7,123 bases of DNA from Bacteroidota bacterium (GTDB taxonomy: Bacteria > Bacteroidota > Bacteroidia > Bacteroidales > Paludibacteraceae). The position numbers and the translations under genes were made by a program. Positions 1 to 6,528 of this stretch are shown here, piece after piece; the first letter of the stretch is position 1, and every line of letters begins with the position of its first letter. Under the pieces are notes generated by a model. It was not told where the DNA came from, ran no database searches, and saw only the letters and a list, made by a program, of their open reading frames with translations. The stretch is taken from the NCBI GenBank assembly GCA_022709605.1, contig JAKLIM010000187.1, positions 1-7,123 of the forward strand, given 5' to 3'.

Positions 1-1
1 A

Positions 2-331
2 AAAAGTCTGAATATAAGCGATAACATTCAATTTAAGCGTAGAGTATATCAAACAATCTCATCTACTCCTTACGTGGAATTAGCGGATGGAAATTATACA
101 CTTTCAGCAAAAATAAAAAACGGCGTTGGATTTCAAGTGTTAGAAATGTATGCAGAAAGCGGAATGAAAAAATTTTCCACTAAAATAAAAGAGCAAAATA
201 CAGCATGGACAACCATCGAACTAAAAAATATTCAGGTAAAAGGCGGCAAAGTCGAAATTGGCTTTTGGGCTGAGGGACTTGTTGAATCGAAATGTCAGTT
301 GGATGATGTTATGTTGGTAAAGAAACGTTGA
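2..331 (+). CDS. C-terminal fragment of a probable secreted glycan-active protein (carbohydrate-binding-like domain)
   Basis: The frame is open from the first bases of the window to the TGA at 329-331, so this is the last ~109 residues of a longer gene whose start lies upstream. A GTG at 74 could act as a start, but the frame continues upstream without a stop and the domain would be cut in half, so I read it as internal. The visible part resembles the C-terminal half of a jelly-roll domain found at the ends of Bacteroidota glycoside hydrolases. It has a 'GNYTLSAKIKNG' strand, a 'TAWTTIELKNIQVKGGKVEIGF' type segment (quoted here as two overlapping strands), and ends with a short 'LDDVMLVKK' strand typical of such domains. 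The catalytic part is not in the window, so the enzyme family cannot be named. The stop is 32 nt before the GH35 start, suggesting co-transcription and a shared role in glycan breakdown. The family assignment is from pattern memory, not a search. Confidence 0.6.
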   Translation, partial: KSLNISDNIQFKRRVYQTISSTPYVELADGNYTLSAKIKNGVGFQVLEMYAESGMKKFSTKIKEQNTAWTTIELKNIQVKGGKVEIGFWAEGLVESKCQLDDVMLVKKR

Positions 332-363
332 GATATTTTTTATGTAAACAATCTGATAAAAAA

Positions 364-2775
364 ATGAGAAAGATAATAACACTTGCCCTTGGGGTTTTGA
401 TAGTTTTTGCAGTTCATGCGCAAACCTACAACATCGACATTACCAAAGTAAAAACCGATGTGCTGCGTGGACATCTTGATTTGGGTGGACGCAACGAAAA
501 AGGCGACACCATTGGCGTAAATAGCTTTTACATAGAGCGAAACGGAAAACCCATTATTCCCGTTATCGGTGAATTTCATTACAGTCGCTATCCGCATCAG
601 TATTGGGACGAGGAAATTAAAAAGATGAAAGCCGGTGGAATTACCGTTGTTGCCACCTATGTTTTCTGGAATATGCACGAATTTAAAGAAGGCAAATTTG
701 ATTGGACGAACGACTTAAATGTTCGACGGTTTACCGAACTTTGTGCCAAAAACGGATTGGATGTATTGATGCGCATTGGCCCATTTGCGCATGGCGAAAT
801 TCGTAATGGAGGCTTGCCCGATTGGTTGTATGGTCGCCCGATTGATGTACGCAGCAACGATCCGGCTTATTTGTTTTATGTGAACCGATTGTATCAGGAA
901 ATTGGCAAGCAACTCAGCGGATTGATGTTCAAAGATGGCGGTCCGATTATCGGCATTCAAATTGAAAATGAGTACCAACATTCGGCTGCTCCGTGGGGAT
1001 TTACTTACACTGATGCTCCCCGCGAAAGGACTGCTGCCCGACGTGATAATAAAATAATTCAGGATGGTGTAGGTATCAACAATATTGGAAATGAATTTGC
1101 CAATTTGGGAAGCGACCACATGAAAAATCTGAAGCAATTAGCCATAAAAGCAGGATTAATTGCTCCTATTTACACCGCAACAGGTTGGGGATTAGCCACT
1201 ATTATCGAAAAAGGTTCAATTCCGGTAATGGCCGGTTATGCATTCCCGTTTTGGGAAGCAGGAAATAAGCCGTCGCCCTTTTATTTGTTCAAAAATATTC
1301 ATCAAAAGCCCGATTATTCACCTGTAAGTTACGATGTGAATCTCTATCCATCGTTGGCTGCTGAGTTGGGTACGGGCATGGCTGTTACGTATTCGCGCCG
1401 CCCACGCGTTCCGGGCGAAAGCTTTTTGCCCCTGATGGTGCGCACCGTAGGCAGCGGAACCAACGGTCTGGGCTTTTATATGTATCACGGTGGCACTACG
1501 CCTTCGGTTGGCAACTTCTTTTTAGCTGAAGGAGCCGGTTTAAACAATAAATCCTATGATTATCAGTCGCCTATTGGTGAATTCGGTAATGCAAGCAGTG
1601 GATTTTATTCGCTCAAACTGATGAATTACTTTCTGAATTCTTTTGGCGAAGATTTAGCACCTCTTTACCCGGTTTTGCCCGCCACCAACGACAGCATTAA
1701 ACCCAAAAATACCAATACCTTGCGTTATGCCGTCAGAACCGATGGCAACAAAGGTTTTGTGTTTATGCACAACTATCAGGATCATTTGGCAATGTCCGAT
1801 GTAAAGAATTTGAAAATAAATGTTGCCACAAAATCAGGTGAAATTAGTTTTCCAACGTCTGGTACATTTACGCTGAAAGCCGGTAGTTCAGCCATATTTC
1901 CTTTTAATCTGAATATCGATGGCGTTGATATTCGTATGGCAACTGTACAACCTTTTTGCAAGTTTAGCAATAAGGGTAAAAAGTACAATGTGTTTGTTTC
2001 TATGGATGGCATTGCACCCGAAATAGTGCTGAAAGGAAAGGTGAAAGTAAGTGGAAACGGTATTAAAAGCTTGGTAAAAGGAGGAAATACAGTTGTATCA
2101 TTGCCAAATGGAATAATCAGCGAAATATTGATAAAAGGCGTAAATTTCCTGATACTTCCGTACGAGCAAGCATTGAATGCTTATTTGGTTGGAAATGACG
2201 ACAAACATCTTGTCATCAGCAAAGCAATTGTGCTTGAAAATGAGCAGAAAGTATCGTTGGTAAGTACATGCCAGGAATCTGTTGAAATGAGTGTTTATCC
2301 GGCTGTCGATGGGCTTTCAGCCGCAAATGCTACTATTTCAAGAATAAAACCGCAGGTAAAAAATTTCAGTCAATTTCAAATCAATACGCTAAAAGTTGAG
2401 CCGGATATTCAACTTATCAAAACCGACGACCGCCATTTTGTACTGAAAGCTTCAAACGTAGACTGGACAAAAATAAATGATATTTTTATCACTTTCGATT
2501 ATCGTGGCGACCGCGGAACATGCATGATGAATGGCGAATTGCAAACTGACAATCTTTACACCAGCAAACCCTGGACAGTCGGTCTGAAAAAATATGGCGA
2601 AGCACTAAAAACCAACGAAATGTACTTCTATTTTATGCCAATGGCAAAAGATGCTCCATATCTGAGCTATTTGGATAAAGAAGTGATTCCTGATTTTGGA
2701 ACTAAAAAAGAGTTTTTGGAGATAAAAACACCACAAATTAACGTTGAATATAAGGTGAATGTTGAGTTGAAATAA
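364..2775 (+). CDS. Secreted GH35 beta-galactosidase
   Basis: This is a predicted exported glycoside hydrolase family 35 enzyme of 803 residues that would release terminal beta-galactose from oligo- or polysaccharides in the periplasm or at the cell surface. The frame reaches back to a TTG at 328 that overlaps the upstream stop. I prefer the ATG at 364 because it directly begins a signal peptide: MRKI, then a hydrophobic stretch, then a likely signal peptidase I site after AVHA near residue 19. The (beta/alpha)8 catalytic domain covers roughly residues 55-430. GH35 landmarks are PVIGEFHYSR (~66-75), GPIIGIQIENEY (~193-204) with E203 as the expected acid/base, and AAELGTGM with E334 as the likely nucleophile. 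MYHGGTTP (~373-380) and SYDYQSPIGEFG (~397-408) correspond to the family's usual YHGGTN and SYDYDAPxDEYG motifs. The remaining ~390 residues are beta-rich accessory domains that I cannot assign. Substrate is not determinable; galactan or arabinogalactan side chains are possible. No truncation or frameshift is seen. Confidence 0.93.
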   Translation: MRKIITLALGVLIVFAVHAQTYNIDITKVKTDVLRGHLDLGGRNEKGDTIGVNSFYIERNGKPIIPVIGEFHYSRYPHQYWDEEIKKMKAGGITVVATYVFWNMHEFKEGKFDWTNDLNVRRFTELCAKNGLDVLMRIGPFAHGEIRNGGLPDWLYGRPIDVRSNDPAYLFYVNRLYQEIGKQLSGLMFKDGGPIIGIQIENEYQHSAAPWGFTYTDAPRERTAARRDNKIIQDGVGINNIGNEFANLGSDHMKNLKQLAIKAGLIAPIYTATGWGLATIIEKGSIPVMAGYAFPFWEAGNKPSPFYLFKNIHQKPDYSPVSYDVNLYPSLAAELGTGMAVTYSRRPRVPGESFLPLMVRTVGSGTNGLGFYMYHGGTTPSVGNFFLAEGAGLNNKSYDYQSPIGEFGNASSGFYSLKLMNYFLNSFGEDLAPLYPVLPATNDSIKPKNTNTLRYAVRTDGNKGFVFMHNYQDHLAMSDVKNLKINVATKSGEISFPTSGTFTLKAGSSAIFPFNLNIDGVDIRMATVQPFCKFSNKGKKYNVFVSMDGIAPEIVLKGKVKVSGNGIKSLVKGGNTVVSLPNGIISEILIKGVNFLILPYEQALNAYLVGNDDKHLVISKAIVLENEQKVSLVSTCQESVEMSVYPAVDGLSAANATISRIKPQVKNFSQFQINTLKVEPDIQLIKTDDRHFVLKASNVDWTKINDIFITFDYRGDRGTCMMNGELQTDNLYTSKPWTVGLKKYGEALKTNEMYFYFMPMAKDAPYLSYLDKEVIPDFGTKKEFLEIKTPQINVEYKVNVELK

Positions 2776-2934
2776 GGATCATTATCATTTTAAATCAATT
2801 GGTTTTTTAGCTCAAAATATTTATAAACACTTTCTGGTAGTTATAACTCTGAACCAAAATAACATTATTTTTTTTTGAAAAATTATAATTTCATAAATTC
2901 TTCTTTTCAAATTCTACTGAAACCACTCTAAATT

Positions 2935-2966
2935 CCGGGAAGTCCTGATTTTTCAAGACTTCCCGG
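2935..2966. terminator. GC-rich perfect hairpin, possible transcription end of the GH35 unit
   Basis: The arms CCGGGAAGTC (2935-2944) and GACTTCCCGG (2957-2966) are perfectly complementary. Inside them, after one C/A mismatch, TGA (2946-2948) pairs with TCA (2953-2955), leaving a TTTT loop. The GC-rich stem stands out from its very AT-rich surroundings. It lies 159 nt after the GH35 stop and no T-run follows the right arm (the next bases are cggaaatgg), so it is not a textbook intrinsic terminator. An mRNA 3'-end stabiliser or a protein-binding site are alternatives. The hairpin is seen directly; its role is inferred. Confidence 0.45.
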
Positions 2967-3155
2967 CGGAAATGGAAAAGCATTGAAAATGAACAACTTT
3001 ATTCAAATTTTACGTTTTTTGTCGTGAATAATTTTCTCAATCCATTTCAAGAAATAAAAAAAAGCTTCTTATCATTGAAATCCTTCAAAGAAACAATTAC
3101 CTTTTGAAATAGACTTTTCATTTTTTTTTATTTTCTTTCTTATTATTTGTATTTA

Positions 3156-3174
3156 TATGCAATTGATTTGCATA
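3156..3174. promoter_or_regulatory. 19-bp operator-like palindrome upstream of cysD
   Basis: TATGCAA (3156-3162) and TTGCATA (3168-3174) form a perfect 7-bp inverted repeat around the 5-nt spacer TTGAT. The size and symmetry suit a dimeric regulator. It lies about 120 nt before the cysD start, and its outer half-site TATGC/GCATA is the same as that of the palindrome at 3252-3273. No regulator gene is in the window, so the partner is unknown; chance in AT-rich DNA is possible. Confidence 0.3.
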
Positions 3175-3251
3175 ATTGGGCTTCAATCCCTTTCATATAC
3201 CTAAATTATGGTATAAAAATCCCCCCACAATGGTATGGTAGAGTTTTTGGG

Positions 3252-3273
3252 TATGCTGTAATTTTGCAGCATA
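3252..3273 (+). promoter_or_regulatory. Putative cysD promoter: TAnnTTTG -7 box enclosed in a palindrome
   Basis: TAATTTTG at 3259-3266 matches the Bacteroidota -7 consensus TAnnTTTG. A start of transcription a few bases downstream would leave a ~20-nt A-rich leader before the cysD ATG at 3294, a common arrangement in this phylum. A -33 element is weak: TATG at 3234-3237, 21 nt upstream, matches three of four bases of TTTG. The box is exactly flanked by a perfect 7-bp inverted repeat, TATGCTG (3252-3258) and CAGCATA (3267-3273). A protein bound there would cover the -7 region, so repression of the sulfate genes is a reasonable inference. The sequence match is seen; activity and regulation are not shown. 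Confidence 0.5.
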
Positions 3274-3293
3274 TAAATACAAAAACTCAAAAT

Positions 3294-4199
3294 ATGAGCA
3301 TTAACAGACTGACTCACCTCAAAGAATTAGAATCCGAATCAATATATATACTCCGTGAAGTAGCAGCGCAATTCGAAAAGCCTGTATTGCTTTTTTCGGG
3401 AGGAAAAGATTCGATTGTAATGGCATATCTTACCTATAAAGCCTTTTATCCGGCGCCAATTCCTTTTCCATTTGTACATATCGATACTGGTCACAATTTT
3501 GAAGAAACCCTGACGTATCGCGATGATCTGGTTAAATTATTGGGCGCTAAACTTATTGTTGGATTGGTTGAAGAATCGATTGCACAGGGACGTGTGGTTG
3601 AAGAAAAAGGATTCTCTGCCAGTCGTAATAAACTTCAAACGGTAACTTTATTGGACACGCTCGAAAAATATAAATTTGATGCTGCATTGGGTGGAGCAAG
3701 GCGCGATGAAGAAAAAGCGCGAGCCAAGGAGCGTTTCTTCTCTCACCGTGATGAATTCGGACAATGGGATCCCAAAAATCAGCGCCCTGAACTTTGGAAT
3801 ATATTCAATGGTAAAAAACAACTTGGTGAGCATTTTCGAATATTTCCTATCAGCAACTGGACTGAAATGGATGTGTGGCAATATATTTTGCAGGAAAACA
3901 TTCCTCTTCCGTCACTTTATTATACGCACGAGCGGGAGGTATTTGAACGTGATGGCATAATATACGCTGCATTGCCCGAAATGCCTCGTCGCGAAACGGA
4001 ACCTGTTGAAATTAAGCGTGTTCGCTGCCGTACAATCGGTGATATTACCTGTACAGGTCTGACGCTTTCGTCAGCCAATTCATTGGAAGATATTATTGAC
4101 GAAATTGCCAGCTCGCGCGTTACCGAACGTGGTGGACGCTCGGATGATAAACGTTCGGAAGCGGCTATGGAAGATCGGAAAAAAGCGGGATATTTTTGA
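3294..4199 (+). CDS. cysD: Sulfate adenylyltransferase subunit 2 (ATP sulfurylase small subunit)
   Basis: CysD is the catalytic subunit of heteromeric ATP sulfurylase. With CysN it converts sulfate and ATP to adenosine 5'-phosphosulfate (APS) and pyrophosphate in the cytoplasm, the first step of assimilatory sulfate reduction. The 301-residue product is close to the usual ~300. The ATG at 3294 is chosen because the following RLTHLKELESESIYILREVA matches the conserved CysD N-terminus, whereas the open frame back to 3147 adds 49 unrelated residues. Visible motifs are the N-type ATP pyrophosphatase loop SGGKDS (35-40), HIDTGHNFEE (62-71), GGARRDEEKARAKERFFS (133-150), and a conserved basic tail with SSRVTERGGRSDD (273-285) ending in KKAGYF. 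It is the first gene of the sulfate cluster, about 28 nt after a promoter-like box, and is followed by cysN after 130 nt. The gene appears intact. Confidence 0.97.
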   Translation: MSINRLTHLKELESESIYILREVAAQFEKPVLLFSGGKDSIVMAYLTYKAFYPAPIPFPFVHIDTGHNFEETLTYRDDLVKLLGAKLIVGLVEESIAQGRVVEEKGFSASRNKLQTVTLLDTLEKYKFDAALGGARRDEEKARAKERFFSHRDEFGQWDPKNQRPELWNIFNGKKQLGEHFRIFPISNWTEMDVWQYILQENIPLPSLYYTHEREVFERDGIIYAALPEMPRRETEPVEIKRVRCRTIGDITCTGLTLSSANSLEDIIDEIASSRVTERGGRSDDKRSEAAMEDRKKAGYF

Positions 4200-4224
4200 T
4201 TTACTATTTATTCATTTACAATTT
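4199..4224 (+). repeat. 26-nt dispersed element, copy 1 (after cysD)
   Basis: This segment begins on the last base of the cysD stop codon. It matches the reverse complement of 6529-6554 at 24 of 26 positions by hand alignment, the two differences being T/A swaps at positions 7 and 22. Its core is TTATTCATTTAC. Parts recur nearby: ATTCATTTAC appears at 4210-4219 and again at 4241-4250. It is non-coding, and its function is unknown. Confidence 0.6.
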
Positions 4225-4244
4225 TCTATTTAAATTATTCATTC

Positions 4245-4307
4245 ATTTACTATTAGCCATTTAAAACTCATTTGCTATTCAAACTCTTTAAATAGTTAAT
4301 GGTAAAT
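4245..4307. repeat. Imperfect 21-nt inverted repeat in the cysD-cysN gap
   Basis: The arms 4245-4265 and 4287-4307 are complementary at 18 of 21 positions, with a 21-nt loop. In RNA two of the three exceptions become G-U pairs and one is a C/A mismatch, so a long, weak, AU-rich stem could form in a cysD-cysN transcript. No T-run consistent with termination follows. It could tune cysN expression or mRNA processing, or simply be a degenerate intergenic repeat; the pairing is seen, the role is not. Confidence 0.45.
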
Positions 4308-4329
4308 AGTCAAATTGTCAATATACATT

Positions 4330-5640
4330 ATGTCAGAATCAAAAACTCATGGTTACTTAGATATGGAACTCCTTCGCTTTAGTACAGCGGGAAGCGTGGA
4401 TGATGGGAAAAGCACACTTATCGGGCGATTGCTTTACGATAGCAAATCCATTTTCGAGGATCAATTACAGGCGGTAAAAGATGCCAGCAAACGATTGGGT
4501 GGGGGCGAAGAGGTAAATTTAGCACTACTTACGGACGGACTTCGTGCCGAACGCGAACAGGGAATTACCATCGACGTTGCTTATCGTTATTTTGCAACAC
4601 CCAAACGTAAATTTATTATCGCAGATACACCGGGTCACATTGAATACACCCGAAACATGGTTACAGGTGCCTCAACTGCCGATGTGGCGATAATCCTGAT
4701 TGATGCCCGAAACGGAATTATTGAACAAAGTAAGCGTCACTCGTACATTGCTTCGTTGTTGCAAATACCGAATGTAGTGGTAGCTGTCAATAAAATGGAT
4801 TTGGTGGATTTTTCGGAAGAAGTTTTCAATAAAATTATCGAAGAATATAAAGAAATTTCAAAAATTCTAAAGCTCAAAAATGTAATTTTCATTCCAATTT
4901 CAGCATTGGATGGTGATAACGTGGTAGATGCGTCAAGCAGAACAACTTGGTACAACGGACCAACTTTGTTGCAAATGCTCGAAACTTTACCGGTACGTAA
5001 AGATGAGAATAATCTACCAGCTCGTTTGCCGGTTCAGTTTGTCGTTCGTCCGTATAGCAACGATTTTCACGATTACCGCGGCTATGCAGGACGTGTTTCA
5101 GGAGGAACATTTCGGGTTGGTGACGAAATTACCGTGTTGCCTTCGAAAACACAATCGAAAATAATTGCCATTGACGAAGGTGCAAAATCATTGAACGAAG
5201 CTTATACGCCCCAGTCGGTAACTATTCGGTTGGCCGATAATGTTGATGTTAGTCGGGGCGATTTACTGGTAAAAACCAATGAACCACAACCAATCGTGAG
5301 TGCCAATGTGTCTTTACTCGTTTGCTGGTTGAATCATCGACCGCTCAACGAAGGCGGAAAATACATTATTCGTCATGCCACCGAAGAGACGAGAGCAATT
5401 ATAAAAGCGGTGCATTACAAGGTAAATATCAATACATTGGAAAATATTATTGATGATAAAAATGTAAAAATGAATGATATTGCGCATATCTCCATCAAAA
5501 CACTTAAACCCCTTAAATACGATTCGTACAGCGATAATCGTGTGACGGGAAGTTTGATTCTGATTGATGAAAATACATTCGAAACAGTAGGTGCAGGAAT
5601 GATTGTGCACGATTTGGAAGATGAGGCGTTTGCGATTTGA
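4330..5640 (+). CDS. cysN: Sulfate adenylyltransferase subunit 1 (GTPase subunit of ATP sulfurylase)
   Basis: CysN is an EF-Tu-like GTPase that pairs with CysD and couples GTP hydrolysis to APS formation, overcoming the unfavourable equilibrium of the reaction. From the ATG at 4330 it has 436 residues. A TTG at 4315 would add five residues, and an internal ATG at 4363 would start just before the conserved MELLRFSTAGSVDD; 4330 is the most likely. GTPase motifs are G1 GSVDDGKS (21-28), switch I around GITIDVAYRYF (78-88), G3 DTPGH (99-103), G4 NKMD (154-157) and G5 SAL (191-193). Two beta-barrel domains follow (about 233-320 and 325-432). The protein stops after the second barrel, so it is a stand-alone CysN and lacks the APS kinase domain of CysNC fusions. 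It sits between cysD and cysH in the same direction. No promoter of its own is evident, so co-transcription with cysD is likely. Confidence 0.97.
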   Translation: MSESKTHGYLDMELLRFSTAGSVDDGKSTLIGRLLYDSKSIFEDQLQAVKDASKRLGGGEEVNLALLTDGLRAEREQGITIDVAYRYFATPKRKFIIADTPGHIEYTRNMVTGASTADVAIILIDARNGIIEQSKRHSYIASLLQIPNVVVAVNKMDLVDFSEEVFNKIIEEYKEISKILKLKNVIFIPISALDGDNVVDASSRTTWYNGPTLLQMLETLPVRKDENNLPARLPVQFVVRPYSNDFHDYRGYAGRVSGGTFRVGDEITVLPSKTQSKIIAIDEGAKSLNEAYTPQSVTIRLADNVDVSRGDLLVKTNEPQPIVSANVSLLVCWLNHRPLNEGGKYIIRHATEETRAIIKAVHYKVNINTLENIIDDKNVKMNDIAHISIKTLKPLKYDSYSDNRVTGSLILIDENTFETVGAGMIVHDLEDEAFAI

Positions 5641-5652
5641 AAGAAACTTGGA

Positions 5653-5731
5653 ACGCAAATTACGCAAATTACGCAAATTTTTAAAATAACAAACACAAAA
5701 TAAAATCTTTGCGACTTAAAAACTTTGCGTT
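5653..5731. repeat. Repeat cluster in the cysN-cysH gap: (ACGCAAATT)x3 plus inverted TTTGCG copies
   Basis: Three perfect tandem copies of ACGCAAATT occupy 5653-5679. Further on, CTTTGCG occurs at 5707-5713 and 5723-5729 in the opposite sense. AACGCAAA (5652-5659) is the exact reverse complement of TTTGCGTT (5724-5731), so the gap could fold into an 8-bp stem. The gap has no ORF of substance; the cysteine-rich reverse reading over it only translates the repeat. Such ACGCAAA/TTTGCGT repeats are, to my recollection, common between genes in Bacteroidota. Confidence 0.7.
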
Positions 5732-5753
5732 AATGGCTTTTAAATAAAACAAA

Positions 5754-6455
5754 ATGACAGAAATAATAAACCAGCTAAATATTAGATTTCAAGACGCAAA
5801 ACCTGAAGAAGTTTTGGCTTTTTTCTTGATCGAATACAAAGGTAAAATTGCATTATCTTCAAGTTTGAGTATTGAAGATCAGGTGTTGACGGATTTGATA
5901 GTCAAAATTGATAAAACGGCACGAATTTTTACGCTGGACACCGGGAGGCTTTTTCCGGAAACTTACAGTCTGATTGATAGAACAAATATTCGTTACGGCA
6001 TTCAGCTCGAAGTGAAATTTCCAGATTACCGGGAAGTGGAAAAAATGGTGAAAACCGATGGAATCAACTTGTTTTACGCCGGTATTGAACAACGAAAAAC
6101 TTGCTGCCAAGTGCGTAAACTTGAACCCTTGAAACGTGCCTTCGAAGGATTGGATGTTTGGATTTGCGGTTTGCGCCGGGAGCAATCAATTACGCGTCAA
6201 AATGTACAATTAGTGGAATGGGACGAGGCCAACGGACTTATCAAACTTAATCCGCTCATTGATTTCACCGAACAACAGGTGTGGGATTATATCAAAACGA
6301 ACTCAGTGCCTTACAACAAATTACACGACAAAGGTTTTCCGAGTATAGGTTGTCAGCCTTGTACACGTGCCATCGAACCCGGCGAAAATATTCGAGCCGG
6401 GCGCTGGTGGTGGGAAAATCCCGAACAGAAAGAATGTGGACTGCATAAACGATGA
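5754..6455 (+). CDS. cysH: Adenylylsulfate (APS) reductase, [4Fe-4S] type
   Basis: This cytoplasmic enzyme would reduce APS to sulfite and AMP with electrons from thioredoxin, the step after CysDN. The product is 233 residues, in the normal range. The ATG at 5754 follows an A-rich leader. Visible features are a PPi-loop-like SSSLSIEDQ (35-43), LDTGRLFPET (61-70), the substrate-binding RREQSITR (141-148), and the C-terminal ECGLH with C228 as the expected catalytic cysteine. A pair C117-C118 in KTCCQVRK and a second pair C200/C203 in GCQPC are the [4Fe-4S] ligands that mark APS reductases and are absent from PAPS reductases of the E. coli type. By family knowledge the preferred substrate is therefore APS, consistent with no cysC here. 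Some [4Fe-4S] enzymes also accept PAPS, so specificity is inferred. The gene is intact and likely part of the cysD-cysN transcript, 113 nt after cysN. It is often annotated 'phosphoadenylyl-sulfate reductase' by default. Confidence 0.95.
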   Translation: MTEIINQLNIRFQDAKPEEVLAFFLIEYKGKIALSSSLSIEDQVLTDLIVKIDKTARIFTLDTGRLFPETYSLIDRTNIRYGIQLEVKFPDYREVEKMVKTDGINLFYAGIEQRKTCCQVRKLEPLKRAFEGLDVWICGLRREQSITRQNVQLVEWDEANGLIKLNPLIDFTEQQVWDYIKTNSVPYNKLHDKGFPSIGCQPCTRAIEPGENIRAGRWWWENPEQKECGLHKR

Positions 6456-6458
6456 AAA

Positions 6459-6513
6459 AGTTTGACGTTTGAAGAGTTTGACGTTTGAAGATTAAAGAGT
6501 TTGAGAATTGAAG
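6459..6513 (+). repeat. Tandem 16-nt repeat after cysH
   Basis: AGTTTGACGTTTGAAG occurs twice back to back with no mismatch (6459-6474 and 6475-6490). A third copy with three differences lies at 6498-6513 after a 7-nt gap. The array starts 3 nt after the cysH stop. It has no evident hairpin or coding potential and looks like replication-slippage sequence. Confidence 0.75.
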
Positions 6514-6528
6514 TGTTAGATGTTTGTA

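Larger units (their letters stand above)
2776..3293. other. AT-rich intergenic region between glycan and sulfate blocks
   Basis: These 518 nt hold no convincing gene on either strand. They contain long A and T runs, for example around 2870-2880 and 3121-3130. A strong hairpin sits at 2935-2966, one palindrome at 3156-3174, ATGGTAT direct repeats around a C6 run at 3208-3240, and a promoter-like box inside a second palindrome at 3252-3273. The cysD frame stays open back to a TTG at 3147, but the translated extension has no resemblance to CysD and is treated as non-coding. The length of the gap and the change of gene function across it suggest a transcription-unit boundary. Confidence 0.6.

Noticed and set aside
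328..363. Earlier TTG start of the GH35 gene overlapping the upstream stop
   Set aside because: It would place 12 polar and basic residues before a well-formed signal peptide; the ATG at 364 gives a normal one.
715..1137. Reverse-strand ORF of 140 codons inside the GH35 gene
   Set aside because: It is antisense to the conserved GH35 catalytic domain and its translation shows no recognisable domain.
2792..2808. Short AAATC/GGTTT stem followed by Ts just after the GH35 stop, as an intrinsic terminator
   Set aside because: The stem is only 5 bp, depends on a G-U pair and is AT-rich, so it is too weak to call.
3147..3293. N-terminal extension of CysD starting at a TTG
   Set aside because: The 49 extra residues do not resemble CysD, the conserved N-terminus begins at 3294, and the stretch contains the promoter-like box.
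5653..5679. CRISPR-like array
   Set aside because: The 9-nt units are contiguous with no spacers, so this is a simple tandem repeat.
5415..5696. Reverse-strand ORF with an ICVICVICV motif
   Set aside because: The motif is the translated ACGCAAATT repeat, and the rest is antisense to cysN.
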